Source: Nitrosomonas sp. JL21
Lineage (GTDB): Bacteria > Pseudomonadota > Gammaproteobacteria > Burkholderiales > Nitrosomonadaceae
DNA length: 64,000 nucleotides
Reading direction: 5' to 3'
Assembly: GCF_009833095.1 (NCBI RefSeq)
Contig: NZ_QRCB01000006.1
Location: 1-64,000, forward strand
The position numbers and the translations under genes are program-made. This document shows, one piece after another, positions 1 through 7,817 of this stretch (its first letter is position 1; every line of letters starts with the position of its first letter). Below the pieces are notes generated by a model. The model ran no database searches and had not been told where the DNA came from. It was given only the letters and a program-made list of their open reading frames with translations.

Positions 1-17
1 CCGAGATTATTAGACCA

Positions 18-145
18 CTACACATCAGTCGACTTCCTCAATTGGCAATAATATGCCTTTTCAAATTCAACCGGTGGGATATTGCCGATCGACTCCAGCA
101 GTCGGCTGCCAAATTAAGCAGACCAGTCTTGTGCTTGAAACATTC
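18..145 (-). pseudogene. IS3-type transposase, C-terminal remnant
   Basis: Read on the minus strand, this stretch encodes RLLESIGNIPPVEFEKAYY and then a few residues before a stop at 18-20. That matches the conserved C-terminal end of IS3-family (OrfB) integrases, in which an RRL motif precedes a G-N/Y-I-P-P-x-E-F/Y segment. An in-frame TAA a few codons upstream of RLLESIG, where the family has W-x-N-x-RR, shows that the copy is decayed. The rest of the transposase is missing on the upstream side. The bases between the stop and the window edge may be the element's terminal repeat, but the partner end is not visible. It marks an old insertion site. Confidence 0.65.
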
Positions 146-182
146 TGGTGAAAGTATAAAAATAAGCTCTTCAATAAGAAAA

Positions 183-214
183 AACCAGTGTGCTCAAAGG
201 CGAGCACACTGGTT
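183..214 (-). terminator. Hairpin, probable rho-independent terminator
   Basis: A perfect 13-bp inverted repeat (arms 183-195 and 202-214) has a 6-nt loop. On the minus strand it is followed by a TTTTCTT run, so it would end transcription coming from the truncated CBS-domain gene to its right. Confidence 0.55.
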
Positions 215-233
215 AAAGTCGAAGAAACTTATC

Positions 234-467
234 TTACTTTAACAATAAAGTATTTTCCTCCATTGTTCTGTGCGAAAACTCACAAAGCGGAAGTTTCTTT
301 CTTATTTTTTGGAATTTAAGCAGCTTACCCGTCGCTCTTTCGACGACATCGCTCGTTTCCTGCTTGTTATCATTCGTGCGAATAATTCTGCCAAAGGTTA
401 GAATTCCGCTGATATTGTTGCCATCATCTTTGACTACTAGTCTACCTACCTGGTTCTCGCTCGTCAT
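234..467 (-). pseudogene. C-terminal half of a CBS-domain protein
   Basis: The 77-residue frame contains QVGRLVVKDDGNNISGILTF followed by a GRIIRTNDN segment. This is the pattern of the last beta-strand/alpha-helix unit of a CBS domain (R-L-P/V-V-x-D-x-x-x-L-x-G-I-L-T-x-x-D-I). A complete protein of this kind would carry a full CBS pair of about 120-150 residues. Here a TGA lies directly before the first ATG, so the N-terminal part is lost. CBS pairs usually bind adenosine nucleotides, but this fragment is unlikely to be functional. The start has only a weak AGG upstream. The neighbouring IS3 remnant fits local decay. The CBS assignment comes from motif similarity alone. Confidence 0.45.
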
Positions 468-689
468 TCAAGCCTAGGTGAGCTTTTAAAAGAGATAGCG
501 AATGACGATGAGGTGATGTGAAATCAAGCAAAAGGCCAGTTTATGAGTAATCTGGAGCTTTTCATTCACAGCCTATGACAGCACATCATTTTCCAAAAAA
601 TTGAAAAACTCACGAGAAACTATTTCTGCGCCATGACAAAGGCAGCAAATACCTCTGCTACCCTTGGATTGATATGAATTGTCAGGAAA

Positions 690-1277
690 TCAGCGGGAAG
701 TTAAAACGGATTGAAGCATATCAGCGGATGCTTTCCCACTAGATTGACGTACATAGTTGGTTACGACAGGAATAAACTTACCCACCATATCGGGAGAAAG
801 ATCGAGTTGTTTAAATGACGAAGCCAACGCTGCCGCACCACCTAATGTACCTCCCGCGCCGCCTGCCATGGATGTCAAATTCGCTCCCGATGACGCCGGC
901 GCTGCAGCCAGCATCGTACTCATACCGGGAATGGATTGCGACATGGATGTAAAAGCTTGTGGATTCATTTTTCCCTGGGCCAATTGAAAAATTGCACCAG
1001 CCCCACCTAAAGCTTGTTGTGGCGATACACCCAATCGATGCACCAGAATATCAACCAAACCGATCTGGCTTACACCTGACGAACCTGCAACCGCTGACGC
1101 AGCACTGGCGCCGGTACCGGCGCTCAATAGTTGCTGACCGCCCTGTGCTACGCTCCCTGATGATAGTCCCTGATTTGCAGTATCTACGGGATTATTTGTT
1201 CCGCCAGTCCCTGCACATCCAGCTAGGCCGATCAGTATCATCAAAGATCCAAATTGCTGGAAACTTTCTTTTTTCAT
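690..1277 (-). CDS. DUF2780-type lipoprotein
   Basis: This is a 195-residue protein with an N-terminal lipoprotein signal: a short charged start, a hydrophobic run and the lipobox L-A-G-C at about residues 18-21. A low-complexity Gly/Ala/Ser linker follows. The C-terminal part has two conserved-looking segments (VDILVHRLGVSPQQALGGAG near 75-95 and a K-F-I-P-V-V-T-N-Y segment near 165-175). These resemble the DUF2780 (VcgC/VcgE) family of bacterial proteins of unknown function. AAGGAGT lies 6 bases before the ATG and fixes the start. It is probably anchored in the outer membrane on the periplasmic side. Function is unknown, and it stands alone between accessory genes. Confidence 0.7.
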   Translation of the reverse strand: MKKESFQQFGSLMILIGLAGCAGTGGTNNPVDTANQGLSSGSVAQGGQQLLSAGTGASAASAVAGSSGVSQIGLVDILVHRLGVSPQQALGGAGAIFQLAQGKMNPQAFTSMSQSIPGMSTMLAAAPASSGANLTSMAGGAGGTLGGAAALASSFKQLDLSPDMVGKFIPVVTNYVRQSSGKASADMLQSVLTSR

Positions 1278-1478
1278 GATAACTCCTTATAAAAACGGGA
1301 AGATAACTTAATGTTAATGCGTATTGTGGGTATTTCGCATATAGCATGCCACCAATCAACGTTCATTTCCACATAATGTAAACACTGTCATCTATTTTTC
1401 ATTGTATTGTCATTCATTTTTCATATTGATTGGGTAGGCTATGCAGCGTACTAAAATAAAAACATAAAGGAGAAAAAA

Positions 1479-1655
1479 ATGTATTGCCTAATAAAAGAAT
1501 GGCCCAACAAAATGGCGACATTAATGACTGAAGATGGTGTAGTACTTTGGACATTCAGCAACAAAGAAGAAGCACGTCAAGTTTGGCAGGAGTGGTGTTC
1601 CCTTCAAGAAAAAAAGATGTTACATCAGGTTGATTTCATTAAAAAATATGAGTGA
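1479..1655 (+). CDS. Small hypothetical protein, 58 residues
   Basis: A short frame of 58 codons begins at an ATG preceded by AAAGGAG at ideal spacing, the strongest ribosome site in this part of the window. The product starts MYCLIKEWPNKMATL and contains a W-T-F-x-N-K-E-E-A-R-x-V-W-Q-E-W segment, so it is rich in tryptophan and charged residues and looks like a small folded cytoplasmic protein. It has no signal peptide or membrane segment. No family is recognised. A weak promoter-like TTGATT lies near 1424, with A/T-rich sequence 17 bases further. It stands alone, not in an operon. Confidence 0.6.
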   Translation: MYCLIKEWPNKMATLMTEDGVVLWTFSNKEEARQVWQEWCSLQEKKMLHQVDFIKKYE

Positions 1656-1783
1656 ACTTGAATGAGAGCTTAGGGCATAGCGTATCAGCTCAGTGTATTG
1701 GCGCATTGCCTCGTCATTCCTTAACCATTGCATATTTTATTTTGCGTCATTCTCTACGTCTTAGTTGATTTTCTTGGCTTACA

Positions 1784-1996
1784 ATGGATGCTCCAACGAG
1801 CGCCTTTTCAAGCATCATGAATTTCAATGCACCTTCAAAACCTCAACAGATTGAGAAAACTGATCTGAGCACCGCAGCGGATAAATCCGGCCTTCCAGCA
1901 GGTATCCCCATTCAGCATTCCAAGTTGGAAGAATATGCCAATTTTCTTTATTTGGTCATTAAAGGCATCAACATGAATCCAAAAAATGGATTTTAA
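1784..1996 (+). CDS. Hypothetical protein, 70 residues
   Basis: This open frame of 70 codons begins MDAPTSAFSSIMNF and ends with a helical-looking segment (LEEYANFLYLVIKGINMN). No clear ribosome site precedes either the first ATG or the second one at 1817. The N-terminal half is polar and probably disordered. No domain is recognised and no neighbour explains it. It could be a real small gene or a chance frame. It is listed because the region has no competing frame. Confidence 0.3.
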   Translation: MDAPTSAFSSIMNFNAPSKPQQIEKTDLSTAADKSGLPAGIPIQHSKLEEYANFLYLVIKGINMNPKNGF

Positions 1997-2147
1997 GTTG
2001 CATTATGAACAAATCAGTATTTTATTATTGGCTCATTACGTAATCACCTTCAATTCATACCTCAGAGTCGTCAATCGCTGGAGTTATTTACCTGATATCC
2101 CTATAATTTGAGAGTCGCGCGCGCAACATTTATGCAAGGAGATCAGT

Positions 2148-4595
2148 TTGTTCTTAACACGTGATGATCGAAAGATCAGCATCATCGGCGGCATTTTATT
2201 ACTTGGATTGACGCTGACAACCGGCGTTACGGTTTATAGTGCAATGCGCCAGGAAATTGAATCCGTATTAGGCCGAGGGCTTGCTGTCGCTTTACAAGGA
2301 AAATCACAACTGCTTGAATCTCAAATTGAAAAAGGATTGGCAGATACTCGTGCTTTGGCGCTGCGTCCTTTTATCGTTCAATTCATGCAACAACTTAAAG
2401 CGGAGCCGGATAACCATAATGCACTGCATGATCTTACCCGCAATGTAAATTCACTTCCCGAAGCAGGTTTTTCAGCAGCCGTCGTTCATGATATGCAGGG
2501 TAAAACATTATCACAGGTAGGTCAGTTTTCCAGAAGCAAAGAAGCGCTGCGATTAAATAAAGATACTTTTTTAGTGTGGGATGAACAGTTAATTCTTCAT
2601 ACCACGACAGATGTATTTTATGAAGATAAACAACGAATTGGTAGCATTACAACGCAAGTTCATTTACCACAATTAACGAGCCGATTTAGAGCAATAACAT
2701 CTATCGGGGAAACCGGTGAGTTCATTTTGTGTGCAGCCCCAGAAAAGGGAAAGCATGAAATGGCTTGTTTAATCAGCCAAGTGGATGGCGTTAAATTCAG
2801 GCACTTGGTTCCTGATGAAAGCGTTCCTTCCAGAACACTGGATAGGAAAAGTGGCGTTGCTGCTACGATTGACTATCGTCATGTACCGGTAATTGAAGCT
2901 TACGCTTCCTTAAATTCCATTGGCCTCAGTATGATTCTGAAACTAGACGAGGATGAATTATTTAAGCCAGTGACTGAGAAACTAAAAGATATCATTATTT
3001 ATCTTGCAGCTTTAATTATTGCAGAGATATTGTTACTAAACTGGTTTGTGCGAAAACTTATCCAATCCGAAAGAGAGGCCCGTGAAGCCAAAGAAACAGC
3101 CGAACAGTTTTCTATTGAACTAAGTCGTAAAGAAAGTGAGTTACGCGAACGCCTGAAGGAAATCACTTGCCTCTATGAAATCCGCCGCAGCCTAGGATTG
3201 GAATTATCAGTAGAGGCCGTTTGCCGTAATATTATGAAGTTTTTGATACCGGCAATGCAACATCCAGAATCTGCTTCGATCACAATCGAGCTTGATGGAA
3301 AGCGCATTGTTTCTGTACCTCAAACTCATAATTTAACTCATGAATTAACTTCTGAGATTTGCGTCAATGGAGAAACATGTGGTCAATTAAGCGTTTATTA
3401 TCCAGAGGATAAGCCCTTCTTGGTCGTGGAAGAACAAAGGCTGATCAATGCCGTTACGAGTGATTTGGCCCGATGGCTGGAACGTAAAGATGTGGATGAA
3501 CAATTACACGCACGCTTAAATGAAATTAGTTGCCTCTACGAGATTCGACGCAGTATGGGGATGGAACTTTCGTTAGAAGATGTTTGTTTGAGTATATTCA
3601 AGTATCTAATACCAGCCATGCAGTTTCCAGAAATTGCCACAGCGGTTATCGAAATTAACGACAGGCGGTTTATCTCTAAAGATTCTGATCAAAATCAGCT
3701 TCCCACGCTGCAATCAACTAATCATATGGGTGCAGACTTTACTCACTTCAAAAATGATTATCAGCTTCATACAAATAAGTCGATTTTACGCTCAAAAATT
3801 AGCGTCAACGGCATAGAATGTGGTCATTTAAGTATTTTCTATTTTGAAAACAGACCATTTCGTCTCCCCGAAGAACAAAAATTGGTAAATGCTATAGCCA
3901 GTGACTTGGAAAGCTGGTTGGAATTGAGACGATTGGAGCAAGCATTAGTATCTGTTGCAGAAGAACAGGCGCATACAATCGGCCAGGAGTTACATGACAA
4001 TGTTGGGCAGCAAATCGCTGCCATCGGTTATCAAGCCCGAGTATTAGAAAAAAAGATTTCCACGACGACTAAAGGAAATGAGAATCTTGCCACTTTGGCC
4101 GCTTCCATTGCTACTCAAACACAAACTGCGGTGATTCATATTAAGCAGCTTGCTCAAGGACTGCTTCCCTTTGAACTGGAAACCAATGGCTTGATTCAGG
4201 CATTGCAAACGTTAGCCACAAGAATTTCCACGACCTACAATATTAATTGCAAATTTTCATACAATAACATCAATGTCATTAATAATAACAACAGCATGGC
4301 GCTGAATTTGTACCGAATTGCCCAGGAAGCCGCTAATAATGGCATTCGACATGGCAAAGCCCAAAATCTTACTATTTCTATAGTGTCTGATGAAAAAATG
4401 CTTTGCTTGTCCATCTGTGATGATGGATGTGGATTCACAGGTATTGATATTAATCATCCATCAACCGCAGGCATGGGGATTAAAATCATGCAATACCGAG
4501 CAAAACAATTAGGAGCAAAGCTAGAGATTCTAGCTCGCAAGGAAGGTGGCACCGAAGTTCGTTTAAAAACTCAGATAACTAAAAATGTCGACTAA
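2148..4595 (+). CDS. NarX-like membrane sensor histidine kinase with duplicated GAF-like region
   Basis: This 815-residue two-component sensor starts at TTG with GGAG 5 bases upstream. Membrane segments at about 10-32 and 281-300 flank a periplasmic sensing region of about 245 residues. Then come a linker and two similar cytoplasmic units, about 338-446 and 458-592. Both begin with the pattern C-L-Y-E-I-R-R-S and contain L-I-P-A-M-Q and G-x-L-S, as in degenerate GAF domains. The HisKA_3 phosphoacceptor is His616 in GQELHDNVGQ. The ATPase domain contains IAQEAANNGIRHG and D-D-G-C-G-F. This is the NarX/UhpB/DegS class, which phosphorylates LuxR-type regulators. The partner overlaps its 3' end. 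The ligand is unknown. The duplicated GAF-like unit is unusual. Confidence 0.88.
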   Translation: MFLTRDDRKISIIGGILLLGLTLTTGVTVYSAMRQEIESVLGRGLAVALQGKSQLLESQIEKGLADTRALALRPFIVQFMQQLKAEPDNHNALHDLTRNVNSLPEAGFSAAVVHDMQGKTLSQVGQFSRSKEALRLNKDTFLVWDEQLILHTTTDVFYEDKQRIGSITTQVHLPQLTSRFRAITSIGETGEFILCAAPEKGKHEMACLISQVDGVKFRHLVPDESVPSRTLDRKSGVAATIDYRHVPVIEAYASLNSIGLSMILKLDEDELFKPVTEKLKDIIIYLAALIIAEILLLNWFVRKLIQSEREAREAKETAEQFSIELSRKESELRERLKEITCLYEIRRSLGLELSVEAVCRNIMKFLIPAMQHPESASITIELDGKRIVSVPQTHNLTHELTSEICVNGETCGQLSVYYPEDKPFLVVEEQRLINAVTSDLARWLERKDVDEQLHARLNEISCLYEIRRSMGMELSLEDVCLSIFKYLIPAMQFPEIATAVIEINDRRFISKDSDQNQLPTLQSTNHMGADFTHFKNDYQLHTNKSILRSKISVNGIECGHLSIFYFENRPFRLPEEQKLVNAIASDLESWLELRRLEQALVSVAEEQAHTIGQELHDNVGQQIAAIGYQARVLEKKISTTTKGNENLATLAASIATQTQTAVIHIKQLAQGLLPFELETNGLIQALQTLATRISTTYNINCKFSYNNINVINNNNSMALNLYRIAQEAANNGIRHGKAQNLTISIVSDEKMLCLSICDDGCGFTGIDINHPSTAGMGIKIMQYRAKQLGAKLEILARKEGGTEVRLKTQITKNVD

Positions 4596-5241
4596 AAAAT
4601 CAAAAGTAATGTTGGTAGATGACCATGCAATGCTTCGGCATGGCTTGGCCATGCTCATCAACATGGAACCCGATATGGAAGTATTTGCAGAAGCTGGTGA
4701 TGGCACTGAAGCTCTGGAAATATTAAAGAAGAATAATTCGATCGATATTATCTTGCTGGATGTCACACTTAAAACAGTATCCGGACTTGAAGTAATCAAA
4801 AGTATCCATGCTCTGGTTCCAGATTTGCCGGTACTTTTCATCTCTATGCATGATGAATCAGTGTATGCCGAACGTGCTCTCCGAGCCGGGGCACTGGGTT
4901 ACGTCATGAAGCAAGAGCCGGGGGAAGTATTATTGGATGCTATTCGTAAAGTATTGAAAGGGAATGTATTTCTAAGCAAACAAATGCATGAAAAACTATT
5001 GAAGCGTATGGTCATGAAAGGTGCGGAGCCCGAACACCTCATTAACACGCTCACACCCAGTGAATTTGAAGTATTGCATCTGATTGGGCAAGGACATAAT
5101 AGTCATGAGATTTCTAAATTGCTTTGTCGGAGCGTTAAAACAATCGAAACTCATCGTTTTAATATCAGAACCAAGCTAAATTTAAAAGATGGTGCCGATT
5201 TAATTCGTTATGCAACTCGATGGATTTCCGAACAACAATAA
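4585..5241 (+). CDS. LuxR/NarL-family response regulator
   Basis: This is a 218-residue transcription regulator. The receiver domain (about 1-125) has the acidic pair in VDDH, the phospho-acceptor Asp in DIILLDVTL and the conserved Lys in YVMKQEPG. The C-terminal helix-turn-helix (about 150-215) has the LuxR pattern L-T-P-S-E-F-E-V-L and S-V-K-T-I-E-T-H-R. Its ATG lies 11 bases inside the sensor kinase gene, so the two are translationally coupled and form a cognate pair. Targets cannot be told from the sequence; no NarL-type heptamers were identified nearby. Confidence 0.9.
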   Translation: MSTKKSKVMLVDDHAMLRHGLAMLINMEPDMEVFAEAGDGTEALEILKKNNSIDIILLDVTLKTVSGLEVIKSIHALVPDLPVLFISMHDESVYAERALRAGALGYVMKQEPGEVLLDAIRKVLKGNVFLSKQMHEKLLKRMVMKGAEPEHLINTLTPSEFEVLHLIGQGHNSHEISKLLCRSVKTIETHRFNIRTKLNLKDGADLIRYATRWISEQQ

Positions 5242-5448
5242 GAAAATGTTCTCAGACGCTGGAAAGGATTATTAGCCTGGAATCGATGATAATTACGGGT
5301 GTTAAAATTTGTACCGTGAAATATAACAGATGAATGGGAGTATCCAATTGCCTTCTTCTCTTAGGATTGGCGTTGGGTTTCTTTTGAAATACCAGAAACA
5401 TTGTGTTTTTATTTAGTGATGAATAATTTCCTGTTTAAATGGAAAAAT

Positions 5449-5470
5449 AAAACCCGCTTGCGCGGGTTTT
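5449..5470 (-). terminator. Rho-independent terminator
   Basis: A 9-bp GC-rich inverted repeat (5449-5457 and 5462-5470, 4-nt loop) is followed on the minus strand by TTTTATTTTT. It sits just after the stop of the KGG-repeat gene at 5486 and ends its transcript. The A/T flanks also allow some termination from the plus strand. Confidence 0.8.
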
Positions 5471-5485
5471 AGGTAACTTTTGAAG

Positions 5486-5896
5486 CTATCGTTTATTGTC
5501 TGCATGCTGTCGGGATGATCCGCTGCGAGAGTTAGAGGAAGAACGATCGTTATCATCATCTTCATCGTCGTTATCTCCATCGGCCTTTCCTCGCATGTTC
5601 GAGGAAGAGTGACGTTCCTGTGAGGCATGGCTTCCCCGCGCTTGGCCGCCTTTCCGCCCAGCTTCAGCAGCTTCTTCGGAATCAAACTCATGGGCTGTGC
5701 CTTTTTCATGGGCAGCTTTTCCACCTTTGCGTCCTGCTTCTCGTGCTTCGTCGGAATCAAACTCATGCGCTGTGCCCTGTTCATGAGCAGCTTTGCCGCC
5801 CTTGCTGGCAATTTCGCGCTGCTTATCTTCATCCATCGAAGCAAATCCTCGGTTGGAAGTGTTACTCGAATCATTTTGATTTCTACTGGTAGCCAT
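5486..5896 (-). CDS. KGG-repeat (GsiB/Con-10-like) stress protein
   Basis: The product of 136 residues is very hydrophilic. It contains three K-G-G units (SKGGKAAHEQGTAHEF, RKGGKAAHEKGTAHEF and RKGGQARG) typical of the stress-induced KGG motif in GsiB, YciG and Con-10 proteins. A disordered tail rich in Asp, Ser and Arg follows. Three ATG codons stand in a row; TAAGGAG is 7 bases before the third one (5894-5896), which is therefore the chosen start. Such proteins are thought to act as hydration or desiccation protectants. The two full repeats are nearly identical at protein and DNA level, which suggests recent duplication. A terminator follows. Confidence 0.82.
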   Translation of the reverse strand: MATSRNQNDSSNTSNRGFASMDEDKQREIASKGGKAAHEQGTAHEFDSDEAREAGRKGGKAAHEKGTAHEFDSEEAAEAGRKGGQARGSHASQERHSSSNMRGKADGDNDDEDDDNDRSSSNSRSGSSRQHADNKR

Positions 5897-5971
5897 CATC
5901 ATTCTCCTTAATTAATCAGGTCAGTTTCGAACTGCTCCGGTAACGAGCAGGAGCACACTGTATTGAGATGG

Positions 5972-6235
5972 TCATGAAGCGTCTGTGCGATGGATAACCT
6001 TGGGTGGATTAATTTCAGCATTGATAACCACATCAATGCCGCGCAAATTTTTTTCCAGATCATTCGCAAAATTCTTGTCGGTATAATCCATTTGAAGATA
6101 TTTGAATCCTTGCAACTCTCTAGGAAGCGGCTTGTGCCTTATGCCACACGTGATCGTGTGTCCTGCATCGGCCGGGGCTATTGCCAGATTTCTACCGATG
6201 AATCCACTGACTCCGAAAATCACTATATTTGACAT
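5972..6235 (-). pseudogene. Truncated NAD-dependent epimerase/NmrA-like protein
   Basis: Eighty-seven residues begin MSNIVIFGVSGFIGRNL, the G-x-x-G-x-x-G nucleotide-binding loop of an extended short-chain dehydrogenase. They continue through a D-Y-T-D segment and G-I-D-V-V-I-N. Intact family members run 290-430 residues; this frame stops before the catalytic Tyr-x-x-x-Lys. The sequence beyond the stop runs directly into the KGG gene's upstream region. It is a broken gene unless the short N-terminal Rossmann piece is used alone. Confidence 0.65.
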
Positions 6236-6290
6236 TTTATCCGAACCATACTAAAAAAGTATTCACCATTATTTTTTGACATCATTCGTC

Positions 6291-6797
6291 ATGTTTTGCG
6301 CGTTCTCAGCATCCAGAGCTTATCGAATAGTCAGCAGAGCGCTGATCTCGGGGAGTATTGCGAGTCTTGGTTCTGCGCTCGCATTAGCAGCGTTGGGGAA
6401 AAAGGAATTGAACCATTCAGCCGCTCCGATGAATGGCCCCAGCCAATGGATTTGGGGTAGGCATGCTTCCTACATCAATGCATTCAGTCTGCACTATACG
6501 GTTACAGGTTATTTGATTCATCACGCAGCATCTATTTTCTGGGCGCTCTGGCATCAAGCGTGGTGTGAAAAGAAACCCCATGGCGATCAAAAACTCCATG
6601 CCGCAGCCACTGCATTAACCATAACGGCATCAGCTTATGTGGTAGATTTTCATCTCATTCCCAAACGCTTGACTCCCGGCTTCGAGCATCGCATATCCCC
6701 GCGATCGCTCATTCTGGTCTATGGGGTTTTCGCTTTGGGCTTGGCTGCGCCTGCATTGCTTGGATCGCATTCAAAACCAAAGCGCCAACGCATTTAA
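6291..6797 (+). CDS. Conserved hypothetical membrane protein
   Basis: The protein of about 168 residues has hydrophobic segments near 18-38, 70-95, 110-125 and 140-160, so it is probably an inner-membrane protein with several spans. A P-S-Q-W-I-W-G-R-H motif followed by YLIHHAASIFWA recalls a family of uncharacterised proteobacterial membrane proteins. The ATG at 6291 is used; an in-frame TTG at 6276 is possible and neither has a clear ribosome site. It is divergent from the broken epimerase gene. Function unknown. Confidence 0.6.
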   Translation: MFCAFSASRAYRIVSRALISGSIASLGSALALAALGKKELNHSAAPMNGPSQWIWGRHASYINAFSLHYTVTGYLIHHAASIFWALWHQAWCEKKPHGDQKLHAAATALTITASAYVVDFHLIPKRLTPGFEHRISPRSLILVYGVFALGLAAPALLGSHSKPKRQRI

Positions 6798-6888
6798 TAA
6801 GCCGGAGTTTCTAGCTTTGTCTTCTCCCTGCAGAGTATTCCCGGTTTCATCCGCTATTATTTTCGTGCGCGTTCGATTCCGTCCGACA

Positions 6889-7518
6889 TCATACGTTGGA
6901 TTTATTTTCACGCACTGAAGAACATAATCTTTTGGTAATTTCTGCGACATGGATACCTTGGAAACGGGCAATCTTTAATTCGTTTTCTGACGGTTGCCGA
7001 CTACCGTCGCCGCCCGCCAACGCGCCTGCACCATATGGAGAGCCGCCGGTAATTTCATTCATCGTTGTGATTTCTTGGCATGAATAGGGAATACCAACGA
7101 TGATCATGCCATGGTGCAATAAAGTCGTATGAAATGAAGTGATCGTGGTTTCCTGACCGCCATGCTGGGTTGCAGTGGATGTGAATACGCTGGCGATTTT
7201 ATCGATCAAATCGCCATTCGCCCATAATTGACCGGTCTGATCGAGAAAATTGCGCATCTGAGCGCACATATTACCGAAGCGAGTAGGGGTGCCGAAAATA
7301 ATGGCATCGAAATCCGGCAATTCATTGATGGTCGCTACCGGCGCTTCCTGATTAAGCTTAAAGCCTGCTTTCCGGGCTACCTCATTGGGTACGAGTTCCG
7401 GTACACGCTTGATGGAAACCTGGCTGTCTTGAACGCTATTTGCGCCGTCTGCCACGGCTTTTGCCATTGTTTCGATATGACCATACATGCTGTAATAAAG
7501 AACAAGGATTTTCGTCAT
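6889..7518 (-). CDS. wrbA: NAD(P)H:quinone oxidoreductase, WrbA family
   Basis: This is a 209-residue flavodoxin-like protein. The FMN phosphate loop is [12 protein letters not shown] near the N-terminus. Further family motifs are [20 protein letters not shown] and the [11 protein letters not shown] segment, and [17 protein letters not shown] is the WrbA signature. WrbA forms tetramers and reduces quinones by two electrons in the cytoplasm, limiting oxidative stress. The length fits the family (about 200). AAGGAGT precedes the ATG by 5 bases. It is a single gene. Confidence 0.95.
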   Translation of the reverse strand: MTKILVLYYSMYGHIETMAKAVADGANSVQDSQVSIKRVPELVPNEVARKAGFKLNQEAPVATINELPDFDAIIFGTPTRFGNMCAQMRNFLDQTGQLWANGDLIDKIASVFTSTATQHGGQETTITSFHTTLLHHGMIIVGIPYSCQEITTMNEITGGSPYGAGALAGGDGSRQPSENELKIARFQGIHVAEITKRLCSSVRENKSNV

Positions 7519-7549
7519 GAGTTACTCCTTGCTTGTTGTGAATAATCCA

Positions 7550-7669
7550 TTAAACCGCTTGAAATAAAAATTTTTGGCGGGGTATGTGTATTTTATTTTT
7601 TACGGCCAGGAATTTTATTCTTGTCTGGGTCTTTTTCTTATCATTGGTTTTGAAAATCGACGAGGTCAT
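7550..7669 (-). CDS. Small basic peptide, 39 residues
   Basis: A short frame of 39 codons starts at an ATG with AGGAG 6 bases upstream. The product begins MTSSIFKTNDKKKTQTRIKF and is strongly basic with no signal or membrane segment. No family is recognised. It lies in the same direction as wrbA, ending 32 bases before its start, and could be translated from the same message. The good ribosome site is the only support. Confidence 0.35.
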   Translation of the reverse strand: MTSSIFKTNDKKKTQTRIKFLAVKNKIHIPRQKFLFQAV

Positions 7670-7817
7670 GATGATCTCCTGTCAGTGAATTGAGTTTTCA
7701 CCATAATCTCAGTAGTCTGCAAACGTCTGTACGTTGAATGACACAGGGCGATTTTAGAACTGAACCGGATTGGACAGGAGAGATAAGAAGGTTCAGGTGT
7801 GGATGATGCCGCCAAAT

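Noticed and set aside
5933-5960. Short inverted repeat CTGCTC/GAGCAG and the shared GAGCACACTG word with the hairpin at 183-214
   Set aside because: A ten-base shared word and a 6-bp stem are expected by chance at this length; no larger similarity around them.
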